A DNA stretch of 64,000 bases, from positions 34,541,607 through 34,605,606 of the forward strand of contig NC_084802.1 in assembly GCF_963169125.1 (NCBI RefSeq), written 5' to 3'. This DNA comes from Humulus lupulus (lineage: Eukaryota; Streptophyta; Magnoliopsida; Rosales; Cannabaceae). The position numbers and the translations under genes are program-made. Under the pieces are notes generated by a model that worked only from the letters and a program-made list of their open reading frames with translations, was not told the DNA's origin and did no database searches. Of the stretch, positions 1-9,401 are shown piece by piece. How positions within the stretch are numbered: the first letter of the stretch is position 1; every line of letters starts with the position of its first letter.

Positions 1-111
1 GTGGTTTTAGTTAATTTCTTTTAATCTTTTCTTTTAGGAAATACTCACCTTTCTATTATTGGTTTTAGGAGTGTTCCAAAATTCCATCCTTGTTCTCACA
101 TCCCGGTATTG

Positions 112-487
112 GTAAGGAAAATATGATAGTTATTATATGCTTATATGAATATGTTTTTATATGTTATGATTTATATATGTTTTGGGGCTTATAGTTGCTT
201 AAATAGCAAACCCCAACACTTTTATGTTTTGGGGCTTATAGTAGCTTAAATAGCAAACCCCAACCCTTTTATGTTTTTGGGGCTTATAGTTGCTTAGCTA
301 GCAAACCTCATTGTATTTTGAGGCTTATAGTTGCTTAGTTAGCAAACCCCAATGTTTACCATGTACATGGGTTAGAATTATGATATATGTTTATAGTATA
401 TGTTATATGTTTATAGTTTATGTGTCATGCTTTTAGTAGATTTTCCTTGCTGAGCATTAGGCTCATTCCTTTATTTTATATATGCAG
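112..487 (+). other. Intron-like module in element A 5' LTR
   Basis: A 5' splice consensus (TTG|GTAAGG at 112) is followed by a 3' splice-like block: CCTTGCTGAGC, a branch-point-like CTCAT with its A at 465, and TATGCAG ending at 487. The A lies 22 nt before the acceptor, a normal plant distance. The same arrangement recurs in the 3' LTR (9847-10241), in the A-type solo LTR and in the B-type LTRs, and the acceptor block is nearly the same string in both families. Splicing is inferred and not shown. Confidence 0.45.
182..350 (+). repeat. Tandem repeats in element A LTR (about 47-bp unit, four copies)
   Basis: The unit GGGGCTTATAGTTGCTTA, followed by AATAGCAAACCCC or close variants, occurs four times, each with a short self-complementary GGGG...CCCC frame. 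The parallel array is at about 9917-10085 in the 3' LTR, and a diverged one lies near 35410-35590 in the A-type solo LTR. The array lies wholly inside the intron-like module. Confidence 0.85.
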
Positions 488-846
488 GAAAATAGTTATG
501 GCGGCAGAAAGATTCTTGGCGGCTTGGGAATGTGTATTGAGAAAGAATGGATTCGGTGGACTGCGTAAACGATTCGAGGACGAAGTTGGTTTTAGTCATT
601 TTAGTTATATTTTATATGTATTTTCCGCACTTTTTTTTGTAACAAATTTATTTAAGATTTAAGTTATGTTTTATTCTCAAACAATGGGATCCTATATCCT
701 ACCCTAAATTTTTATGTATTTTAACCTTTGCTTTATAGTTTTTAGTAAAGTTATGACTATTTCGTATGTATGTTTTCTTAAGAATAGTGTCTATGTATAG
801 TAGTTATTAATGGTCCAAAGTCTAGAATTAGTTGGGTCATTATAGT

Positions 847-858
847 TGGTATCAGAGC
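847..858 (+). other. Primer binding site (initiator tRNA-Met) of element A
   Basis: TGGTATCAGAGC complements the 3' end of plant initiator tRNA-Met and lies two bases after the 5' LTR, the expected place for priming minus-strand DNA synthesis. Confidence 0.93.
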
Positions 859-966
859 AACAGTTCAGTCGCATGAAGTTCTCCTCGATACACACACTCA
901 AATCTCCGAATCTGACCGCCAAGTAAGTGTTCGTGATTATAGTTATTATGTTTATATGTATGGCTA

Positions 967-1461
967 ATGATTTTAGCCTTTATGTTTCAGTTAAGAATGA
1001 ATGGAGCATTAACTTATGAGGATATCCGAGCCATTAAGGCCCTAAAAAGAATTAGAGAACTGAGAAACACCGTAGGAGTGCTAGAAAGAATCACTCGAAG
1101 GATACTTTTGTTCCATAGGGAGATAGGTCACCTCCAAGAATCTAAGCAAATCATGATGAGATCAACAGAGCAATACATTTTAGTAATTAGACTTTTTAGA
1201 GATTATCCTAGTGTGATTGCAGCCTTAGAAGAAATTTGGGAGACGATAGAAGATGAAGACGAATTGTCGGTAGCTATGAGATATTACTTTCTCATACTTA
1301 GGTTCACTTCAAAAATAGAATTTCAATATACAAATGAGCAAAAACATAGAATTTTTACGAATCTTCCTCAAGGGCATTTTGAGGAAGATAATGATGACTG
1401 TGAAGAGATAGATGGTGATATGCTAGATGAAGGATCGGATGTAGAAGATCCTGATTTTTAG
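967..1461 (+). CDS. Additional ORF upstream of gag in element A, unknown function
   Basis: An intact frame of up to 164 codons between the primer binding site and gag. A better start may be the ATG at 996, because 923-990 looks like a short intron (GTAAGT, CTAAT branch-like motif, TTTCAG) and the ATG at 967 lies inside it. The protein looks mostly helical and charged. It is rich in R/E/I in its first 110 residues and ends in a strongly acidic tail (about residues 140-164, many D/E). I see no zinc knuckle, protease or membrane segment. Extra ORFs upstream of gag are known in Ogre/Tat elements, but this element's pol is Tekay-like. It has no stop although gag-pol has many, so either it was under constraint or it survived by chance. 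I do not recognise the family. Confidence 0.45.
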   Translation: MILAFMFQLRMNGALTYEDIRAIKALKRIRELRNTVGVLERITRRILLFHREIGHLQESKQIMMRSTEQYILVIRLFRDYPSVIAALEEIWETIEDEDELSVAMRYYFLILRFTSKIEFQYTNEQKHRIFTNLPQGHFEEDNDDCEEIDGDMLDEGSDVEDPDF

Positions 1462-1989
1462 AATAGATTAGTTTCATTGTTTATTTTAATTTATTATTTG
1501 TTTTCTTTTATGATTGTAAATAATGAAACTTTTTTTTTCCAAACTAATATCAATGTTATCTTGTTAACATGTATGAGTTTGATTTTTCTATTGCAATCAT
1601 AATAAATGATAAAATAAATAATGAATAAGTTTGGTGAGGGTGGATACAAATCAATGAACTGAGTTTCTATATTGAGAGTTAGGGGGTCATAGTAGTGGGA
1701 ACAATTTTACTGATCCCAACCCTCCCTCAATATGGTTAACTTTGGAACAAAGATGAGTTTCGAGCCTGAGAATTAAATCATATAGGATGATTTGAAACAG
1801 ACTTAGAAAATAATAAAGATGTCTTATTTTTTTTCTAAGTATAGAAACCAACTTTAATAATAAAGAAGACTTACATAATTTTCATAAGAGGCCATAATTA
1901 ATAGGTCCGAGTTATGTTTGTTTAGATTAAGTTTTTGCCTTAGAGCCTATTAGGGTAAAGTTCTGACATGTTTCTCTCAACTGTTAGAA
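1462..1989 (+). other. Element A untranslated leader before gag
   Basis: AT-rich, no long frame. It holds a poly-T run near 1529 and a GGGAGGGTTGGGATCAG-like inverted segment around 1710. No motif was identified. Confidence 0.5.
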
Positions 1990-1998
1990 CTCTGCTGC

Positions 1999-2899
1999 GA
2001 TGTCGCTCTGAAGATCTGCTCGCACCAATGGAAATGCCTCCAACACTGCTCCAGTGAGCAATGAAGCACCTCTAGTTCGCAAAAGGCGAGTGCATGCTGC
2101 TACCAGCCGCAATGTGCCGCCGCCAGTTGACAACACTGCGGAAATTGCCAGACTGCGACAACAAGTTGAGGAGTTATTACAGCAACAACGACAACAGGAT
2201 CAGCCTCAGACTCAGCCTCCGCCTCCACCACAGCCTCAGGAAATGGCCCCATATGGGGGATGGCCAGTGGCAAACTATGCGCCATATCCAGTTCAGCACA
2301 TGGAGCCAGTTTATGAGCATTTTTGTATGCAACACGCTCTGAACTTTGAATGGACTACAGACCCCTTCGAGGCTGAAGAGTGGCTCAGGAATGTGGAGCA
2401 ATCCTGACGCACATGAACTTCGACAATGCAGACCGCATATCCTATGTTTCATCTCTGCTCAAGAAAGATGCCAGAATATGGTGGGACTTAGTACAGCAGA
2501 CGCATGATGTTGCCACCATGACTTGGACCCGATTTGTGGAGCTGTTCCACAAAAAGTATTATAATTTGGTTGTCATCGCTTCAAGAGTTGAGGAGTTCAC
2601 TGGCCTGAAGCAAGGGAATTTATCAGTGGCAGAGTATGCTCGGCAGTTCGATCGATTAGCTAAGTTCGCACCAGAAATGGTTCCAACTGACTATCTAAGG
2701 GTGTCTAAATTCTATAGAGGACTTTGATCGAAGATCGAGCTAGGGGTTAAGCTAGCAAACCCTGGAAATACTACCTATGCCGATGTTCTAGAAACGGCAA
2801 TAGAAGAAGAAAGGTTGCAGGCTAATGTTAGTAAAGAATAAGTTAGTAAGCCTGAGCCTAGACAGCAGAGTCAACCTCAGACTAGTCGGAACAACAACC
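1999..2899 (+). pseudogene. gag: Element A gag, N-terminal and capsid part (broken)
   Basis: Gag forms the virus-like particle that packages the element RNA. The expected start region near 1999 is degraded, so the first clean methionine is at 2054. The first frame (2054-2407) has a glutamine/proline-rich linker (about residues 43-62) after a predicted helix. A frameshift near 2400 moves reading to the frame at 2380-2727, which carries the retrotransposon gag capsid core, with RIWWDLVQQ, FVELFHKKYY and the YARQFDRLAKFAPEMV segment. A stop at 2725 and another near 2839 follow. The B-type solo LTR then separates this part from the zinc knuckle. Confidence 0.85.
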
Positions 2900-3914
2900 A
2901 CAACTGTAATGCCCCGGATTCCCTATTATGGTTAATGGCTGGATTAGTAGGCTGGGAGGGCCATAACTGTTTAATTATGCCATTAAATGTGTTTATGCAT
3001 GTTTATGAGAATTATATTATAATATGAAGTTAAATGCATGCATGTGAGTCCACATTTGTTTACAGGGGTGTTTTGGTAATTTGGCCCGTTGAGGGTATAA
3101 TTGAATATTTGTTTGCGTGTTAATGATATATTGTGAGACCACATTATAATGTGGATTGGTTTGAGTATTTCAACATGATACGATCTTTAAACATGATTTA
3201 TCAGTTTGGTCATAACGGGATTGAGCTCGGGGCTCGAGGTGAGTCTCGGGGTGATATTAATGGTTATAGCGTTACCGGAGATATTAGGGTAACGGGATAT
3301 GAATTATTGGAATTTGAGGATATTGAGATTAGCGGGAATTGGTAAGCGTTAATTATGATTAACGGGATAAGTGGAAAGTACCAATTTTACCCTTGAAATG
3401 GTTTTAGAGGATTTAGGTGACACAAGGGTATTTTGGTCATTTAAGGGTGGATATATATGACTTAAGTGGATGTTGGTTGTAGAAAGTGGTAGACTAAAAC
3501 AGAACAAAAACAGGGGTTGTCATCTTCTTTCCCGTACATCACCTTTCTCCTTTTCCTTCATTGGGGTTTTGAGTTCTAAGTGGGGATTCAACCAAGGAAT
3601 TCAAAGGGCTGAAGTTGTGGACCTGGTCTAGCTATAAAGGAAGGTTCAAAAATGGTTTCAAGGTGAGTTTTACTCACTTGTTTTAGGTTATGCTCTGTTT
3701 TTATCTTTAAATTCTCAGCCTTTGATTCTTGATAGAAGTATGGATTTAAAGGGGTTTTGATTGATAGTTAGATTGGGTTTTGATGATGGGAGGTTATGGG
3801 TGATGTATGGAGGTTTTAATGAGTGTTTAGAGGAGGTTTTGAGTTGGTTTGTGAGAGGAAAACACAGGGGAAAGTTTGGTGGTGCGAGCTGTCATTTTTG
3901 GCTTAACTGGAGGT

Positions 3915-4000
3915 TGCGCCGCGGCATGGCCAGGGAGAGCCGCGGCCCTTGGAGGAAGCTGAGTTTGGGCGCCTCTGTTTGGGGGGCGGGCCGCGGCCCT
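3915..4000 (+). repeat. CCGCGG palindrome cluster in B-type LTR
   Basis: Three copies of a (G)CCGCGGC(C) palindrome lie within about 85 bp of otherwise AT-rich LTR. Equivalent GC-rich islands occur in the other B-type LTRs (for example 24740-24900, 37905-38055, 42600-42635 with 44118-44220, 49555-49690, 52763-52870). Confidence 0.7.
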
Positions 4001-4247
4001 TAAGGCCAAATTTTTCCTAAATGTAGTTTTTAGCTTGGGGATTCAAACCTTAGGCCTCGGGGTTGGACCTAGTACCCGGTTGGGTAGTATTTGATGTCTC
4101 GGGGGCTGGGATTTGGTTTGGGAACCCTCAATTATCATTTTTATTAATGAATCCTATAATTTGTTTATGACCAGGTGACCGTCAAGGAATTTAAAGGTTG
4201 ATCGTTCTCAGGGGTCGTTCATATAATAATTCTCACTCGAACCAAAG

Positions 4248-4852
4248 GTAAGAAAACAGTGTATGAATACAGTTGCACCCTGTATAGGTATGACATGCAT
4301 GGTATGATATTGGAGCATGTTGGTTGATATATGTGGACGTGGATTGTATATTAAATGCTGATGTACACTGATTACCTGTTTAAGACACTGACTAGTCAGG
4401 GACCGACCCTAAAGTCGAGAATCACGCATTGAATGGCTCTATGGCATTAATGCTAGACCGACCCTAGAGTCGAAGAACTTATAAGCGCTTGCCTGGTCTA
4501 CGACCAGATATCTATAGCCAAGGTATATGACCCCGGTGACCGTTCGTCACATGGCTAGGGGACGTTGTCCATAGTATCGACTCTAGAGTCGTGAGGAAGG
4601 TTATGTTGGTGACTAATCACCATGCACCTGTCCTGAACAAGCTTATGAAAGAATCACTTATCAGTTAAGCCCTGGTGACCCTATCGTCACATGGCTAGAG
4701 GGAACGATGCTCATTATTGTGACTTTTGGCTATTGTCACCTATTTGTTTGGACTGATAGTCCTGAATGGTTATTATGATCGTTGTTGATATTATATCATG
4801 TCTTATTGTGTTTTCTTGCTGGGCCTTGGCTCATGGGTGCTATGTGGTGCAG
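4248..4852 (+). other. Intron-like module in B-type LTR
   Basis: The donor is AAAG|GTAAGAAAAC at 4248. The acceptor block has TTTTCTTGCTGGGCCTTGG, a branch-like CTCAT (A at 4833) and TGGTGCAG|GTAAAGG ending at 4852. The same donor and acceptor are present in the other B-type LTRs in both orientations. Splicing is inferred. Confidence 0.45.
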
Positions 4853-5238
4853 GTAAAGGAAAGGAGAAGCTTAACCAACCCTGAGTGGAGAGCTTGGGTG
4901 ATGTTGTGTACATACAGGGCCGCTTGACTGCCACGGTCAAGGAGTTCTCAGAGGGACTAGGGGTTTACCCTATTTTTGCCGCTTAGGCCGGCGGGGATTG
5001 TAAATTTGAAACAATAGCGACTCTTTTGTATTACGAACTACTTGTAAACATTTTGAAAGGCTCATGAGCAGTTTATTTAATTTAATGAAATATGCCCTTT
5101 CCTTTTTATTGGTTTTTCACCTTAACCTGATAATAGCACCTAGATCAAGTTTTTAACCAAAGGACTTGAGTAGCGAGTCAAATTTCTGGTTCACTGTTCA
5201 CCATAACTGTTCTGGGGTAACCAGGGCGTTACAACAAC

Positions 5239-5497
5239 AACAACAGCAATCAGTCAAACAACCATAATGGTCAGAAAAGAAGGCATCCTAACAATAAGCA
5301 GTCCGATAGCAATAAAAGGGCACGAACGAACAATGGAAGCAGTAGGTCAGGTTATGTAGAATACCCGCAATGTACTAAGTGTCATAAGAAACATCCTAGT
5401 GAATGTCGGGCAAACACCAAGGGATGTTACAACTGTGGTCAAGAAGGACACCGGAAGAAAGAATGTCCCCAGCTCAAGCCAGAGGGGAAAAAGAAGA
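5239..5497 (+). pseudogene. gag: Element A gag C-terminus with CCHC zinc knuckle
   Basis: Continuation of gag after the solo LTR. An asparagine/glutamine-rich linker is followed by a canonical CCHC knuckle, CYNCGQEGHRKKEC, encoded at 5425-5466, which would bind the RNA genome. The knuckle is in a different frame from the protease that follows (starting within 5403-5837), so a frameshift lies at roughly 5470-5510. All four zinc ligands are intact. Confidence 0.85.
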
Positions 5498-5879
5498 CAA
5501 GATGGTTCCTGTCAGGGTATTTGCCTTAACCCAAGGAGAGGCTGATGCTAGCAATAAAGTGGTCACAGGTCAGGTTTCTATCCTCAATAATATATGTTCT
5601 ATATTATTTTATTTGGGAGCCACTCATTCGTATATCTCGTTAGGAATGATAGAAAAACTATACAAACCTTGTGAAAGATTTAGAACTAGGTTTGTAACCG
5701 AGTTTCCTTCGGGCAAAGTAGTTCTATCATCATGGATAGTACGATGCGTATCGATCAAGATTGAGGACATAGAACTAGAAGGAGACCTGATAGAACTGGA
5801 GATCAAAGACTTCGACGTGATACTAGGCATGCACTAGTTAGCATGGCATGGCGCAACCATCGACTGCAAATGCAAGAAA
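5498..5879 (+). pseudogene. pol: Element A protease domain, catalytic site destroyed
   Basis: Aspartic protease domain that should cleave the polyprotein. The region around 5576-5640 aligns with the family's substrate-binding segment, but the catalytic D-S/T-G triad is replaced by Y-L-G (FYLGATHSYIS), so the nucleophilic aspartate is lost. The downstream ELEIKDFDVILGM segment is recognisable. An in-frame TAG at 5835-5837 interrupts the join to RT, which resumes in the same frame. Confidence 0.85.
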
Positions 5880-6730
5880 GTGATGTTCGAGACTCCTGAC
5901 GGCCAGAGACTATGCTTCATGGGACAAGTTTCAAGATTTCGCACACCGCTAATATCATCTCTCAAAGCTCAAAGGATTATAGAAAAAGGATGTCAAGCAT
6001 ACTTAGCTAGCGTCATGGATATGGTAAAGGAAACACCACTTAAGGTTGAAGACGTCCGCAGTGTAAGAGAATTCGCAGAAGTATTTCCCGATGACTTACC
6101 AGGGTTGCCGCCGACTCGGGAAATTGACTTCACAATCGAATTAGTACCGGGCACCGAGCCTATCTCCAAGGCACCATACCGGATGGAACCTACAGAACTC
6201 AAGGAGTTAAAGATGCAGCTACAAGAACTCCTAGATTTGGGTTTCATTAGACCGAACCATTCACCTTGGGGAGCACCGGTTCTATTTGTGAAGAAAAAGG
6301 ACGGAAGTATGCGGATGTGCATAGATTACCGTGAGCTAAATAAGGTAACAATTAAGAATAAGTACCCGCTACCCCGGATTGACGACTTGTTTGATCAACT
6401 TCGAGGTGCGACCGTGTTTTCAAAGATTGATTTACGGTCCGGGTACCATCAGCTCAAGGTGCGGGGAGAGGATATTCCTAAGACAGCTTTTAGAACTCGT
6501 TATGGGCATTACGAGTTCTTAGTTATGTCTTTCGGTCTTACCAATGCTCCATCCGCATTTATGGACTTAAGGATTACTTGGATAGATTCGTCGTAGTGTT
6601 CATCGATGACATCTTAGTATACTCAAAGGACGAAGTCGAGCACGAGGATCATTTGAGGTTGATCTTATCACGACTAAAGGAGCATCAACTCTAGGAAAAA
6701 TTCAAGAAATGTTAGTTTTGGCTTTCGCAA
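5880..6730 (+). pseudogene. pol: Element A reverse transcriptase, frameshifted
   Basis: Ty3/Gypsy RT. Frame 5880-6596 carries the [13 protein letters not shown] entry, the [20 protein letters not shown] motif, the catalytic-region [13 protein letters not shown], and the [16 protein letters not shown] motif. A small out-of-frame deletion just after FMDL (near 6565) shifts the frame. The active-site FIDDILVYS (both aspartates intact) is read in the next frame, followed by TAG at 6692 and TAG at 6713 before the thumb region resumes at 6731. Confidence 0.93.
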
Positions 6731-7489
6731 GTGGCGTTCCTCGGGCACATTATATCCCAGGACGAAGTTGCAGTAGACCCATCAAAGGTAGAGGCTATGA
6801 AGGATTGGCCAAGACCAAAGAATGCATCAGAGGTAAGAAGCTTTCTGGGATTAGCAGGTTATTATCAGAGGTTTGTAGAGGGCATTTCTAACATAGCCAC
6901 TCCGATCACCAACCTGACCCGGAAACAGCAAAGATTCCACTGGACTGATAAATGTGAAGAAAGCTTCCAGTTGCTTAAGGATAAGCTTTGCTCAGAACTT
7001 GTACTTTGTGTACCGACACCCAACGACAAGTTTGTAGTCTACTGCGATGCGTCGAAGCAAGGGTTGGGTTGTGTGTTGATGCAGAATGATAAGGTGATAG
7101 CCTATGCCTCAAGGCAGCTGAAGGAGTATGAGCAACGCTATCCAACTCACGATATGGAGTTGGCAGCGGTGGTCTTTGCGTTGAAAATCTGGTGCCATTA
7201 TCTTTACGAAGAAATGTGCGCGATTTATACGGACCACAAAAGTTTAAAGTACTTCTTTACTCAGAAGGAGCTCAACATGAGGCAGTGCAAGTGGTTAGAG
7301 CTAGTGAAGGATTACGACTGTGAAATCCTATACCACCCGGGAAAGGCAAACGTAGTTGCCGATGCGCTAAGTAGGAAGAATTATGGAAGTTTAGCAGCAC
7401 TAGCCAGAATAGAAAAGCCGCTGCAGCAGGAGCTGATCAATGCCAGAATAGAAGTAGTAATCGATAAGCTGGCAAATTTGTCTATCTAG
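6731..7489 (+). pseudogene. pol: Element A RT connection and RNase H
   Basis: An open frame of 252 codons. It covers the end of RT ([19 protein letters not shown], about residues 36-54) and the Ty3-type RNase H. The acidic residues of RNase H are visible in [23 protein letters not shown] and YTDHKSLKY, followed by [14 protein letters not shown]. Unlike the copy at 40194-41084, the first RNase H aspartate is intact here. A TAG at 7487 ends the frame. The start is simply the first methionine after the stops, not a real initiation site. Confidence 0.93.
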
Positions 7490-8727
7490 TCAAATCTGCT
7501 AGAAGATATAAGGATTGGACAAGAGCATGATGACACATTAGTAATGCATAAGGATGCAATTCGAGAAGGTGAGGCCACAAATTTCTCAATATAAGGTCAA
7601 GGGTTATTGAGATATAGGGATCAGGTATGCCTGCCAAATGATCAAAGGATTAAGATGACGATTCTAGAAGAAGCGCACAGTGCCCCATACTCTGTTCACC
7701 CAGGGTCAACCAAGATGACTCACGACATCAAGGCAATATATTGATGGCCAGGGATGAAGAAGGACATAGCGGAATTTGTGTCGAAATGCTTAATATGCCA
7801 GCAAGTGAAAGCATAACATTAGCGGCCTACAAGCTTATTGCAACCACTTAGCATACCAGAATGGAAATGGGACGATATAACTATGGATTTCGTGACGGGT
7901 TTGCCACGACCAAGTAAGCAGCATGATTCAGCTTGGCTAGTAATAGATAGACTAATCAAGTCGGCTCATTTCCTGCTTGTTAAGACCTCATACACAGCGG
8001 ACCAATACCCAGACATCTATGTTCAAGAGATAGTACGGTTTCATGGAATCCCCAAGACAATAGTATTGGATAGAGGATCGGTGTTTACATCGAGATTTTG
8101 GGAAGTTTACAGCAAGCCATGGGTACTAAGTTAAGTCTTAGTACAAATTTTCATCCTCAGACAGACAGTCAGTCCGAGCATACGATACAAATTTTAGAAG
8201 ATATGTTGCGCACTTGTGTACTTGATTTCGGAGGATCATGGAATAAGTACTTGCCATTGATAGAGTTCTCCTACAACAATAACTACCAGTCAACGATCGG
8301 GATGGCACCTTATGAGTTACTTTATGGAAGGAGGTGTCAATCACCGTTACATTGGGATGAGGTAGGATAAAGGCAGCTTCTCGGTCCAGAAGCTATTAGA
8401 AAAGCGCAAGAAGCAATAGCGCTGATTAGAAAGCGTATTCTCCCTGCTCAAAGCCGTCAGAAATGCTATGCGTATGCCAAGCGACATGATGTGGAATTAA
8501 AAGTCGGAGATCAAGTCTTCTTAAAGATATCTCCTACGAAAGGCGTAAAGCAATTTGGGAAGAAAGGCAAGCTTAGTCCCCGGTTTATAGGTCCTTTTGA
8601 GATATTGGACAAAGTGGGACCAGTTGCATATGGATTAGCCCTACTGCCAGCCCTAGCAGATAGTCACAACGTGTTCCACAACTCAATGCTACGAAAGTAT
8701 GTGTCAGACCCATCTCGGTTTGATTAA
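7490..8727 (+). pseudogene. pol: Element A integrase, C-terminally truncated
   Basis: Integrase inserts the cDNA. The zinc-binding part (about 7640-7815) keeps CLICQQ but has stops. The core runs in frame 7838-8134 (first catalytic D in ITMDFVTGLP; second D in IVLDRGSVF, where the usual S and D around it are L and G), shifts near 8120, and continues at 8098-8370 with the catalytic E in DSQSEHTIQ. A TAA at 8368 precedes the C-terminal SH3-like segment (8491-8727, GKLSPRFIGPFEIL). The frame ends abruptly at DPSRFD, where the chromodomain present in the related copy at 39001 should begin. Confidence 0.92.
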
Positions 8728-9094
8728 GCCGGGACTTAGTTGGACAACTCGTAGCAACACTTATAGATTTTATAAGTTTAACCTATAGTTTAAGAATATT
8801 AATTTTAACATAAGGTTTGATTAATATAGCTGATTATGAAGATGATATTATTATACTATAAGGTTTAGATAGACCCAATAAGATAATGACACTTGTCGTG
8901 TGCATGTTTATTAATAAATTAAGTATTTTTTAGGAATAGTTTTATAAGAGGAATATTTGAAAACCCTAGAGTCTGCCAGCGGCTTTGAAATCGTTATAGG
9001 ACTTAGTCAAAGGTGTTTACTCAATTCAAATTAAGCTGAAAAAGTGTAATCACGTGTATAATATTTCAGCGTATGCCTATATCGCAGCTCTAGG

Positions 9095-9211
9095 GGCGAT
9101 ATATCACCACTCGGGGAATACAAAAAACACGTAGCTTCGCACAAACACTTCGATGAGCCTCGGGAATATAAGCCCAGGTGATATATCGCCTACCATGGGC
9201 GATATATCGGC
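9095..9211 (+). promoter_or_regulatory. Array of GGCGATATATCGCC-type palindromes in U3 of A LTR
   Basis: Three near-perfect copies of a 14-nt palindrome lie at 9095-9108, 9177-9190 and 9198-9211, with a half-like site near 9075. The last two are exactly 21 bp apart, about two helical turns. The A-type solo LTR has the same pair, both perfect, at the same spacing (36321 and 36342). They lie 180-300 bp upstream of the TATA box, which fits a dimeric transcription-factor site. The binding protein is unknown. Confidence 0.6.
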
Positions 9212-9393
9212 TCTAGGGCAAGGTTTTTAAATAATTTTGAAATCGAGCTCATTTTATTCCATAACCTCTTGATAAGCCTCGGAATCTTTTTGACCGAGTC
9301 TTAAGCGTGTGCTGAACAATTATTCAGATGTTTTCAATTAAATAGTCATTATTTTTATTCAAGCAAAAAGAAGATCTTTTCATTCTTGACTTC

Positions 9394-9401
9394 TATAAAT
9401 A
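9394..9401 (+). promoter_or_regulatory. TATA box of element A 3' LTR
   Basis: TATAAATA in the context CTATAAATAGG, located in the middle of the LTR as expected for the U3/R border. The A-type solo LTR has the same site on the minus strand at 36131-36138. Confidence 0.75.

Larger units (their letters stand above)
1..844 (+). repeat. 5' LTR of element A (3' part only)
   Basis: Position 1 aligns with 9736 in the 3' LTR and the two run in parallel to 844/10598, with sparse differences and a short insertion in the 3' copy near 10150. The LTR ends in TCATTATA here and TCATTACA in the 3' copy, so this copy has lost its terminal CA. The primer binding site follows two bases later. The segment is probably R and U5; the U3 with its TATA box is outside the window but visible in the 3' LTR. 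Confidence 0.92.
2905..5233 (+). mobile_element. Solo LTR, B family, inserted in element A gag
   Basis: It starts TGTAATGCCCCGG and ends CCAGGGCGTTACA, with TG...CA termini and perfect 5-bp target duplications ACAAC at 2900-2904 and 5234-5238. At 2329 bp it contains no pol, so it is a solo LTR left by LTR-LTR recombination. The B family is the LTR type attached to the Tekay-like pol at 38966-41127. Internal features are an AT-rich TATA-like stretch near 3451, a GC-rich array of CCGCGG palindromes (about 3915-4000) and an intron-like module. Reading frames here (3133-3345, 3761-4003) are not conserved in other copies. Confidence 0.95.

Noticed and set aside
182..350. CRISPR-like or riboswitch-like repeats
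   Set aside because: Four degenerate LTR repeats duplicated in the other LTR; no conserved aptamer recognised.
420..662. 80-codon frame in the A 5' LTR, mirrored at 10162-10416
   Set aside because: The two LTRs of one element are copies, so shared frames are expected. In the independent A-type solo LTR the frame is only partly kept (35135-35401), and the intron-like acceptor lies inside it.
847..858. tRNA-Met-like sequence as a tRNA gene
   Set aside because: Only the 12-nt complement of the tRNA 3' end is present, directly after an LTR; it is a primer binding site. The same applies to 48012-48024.
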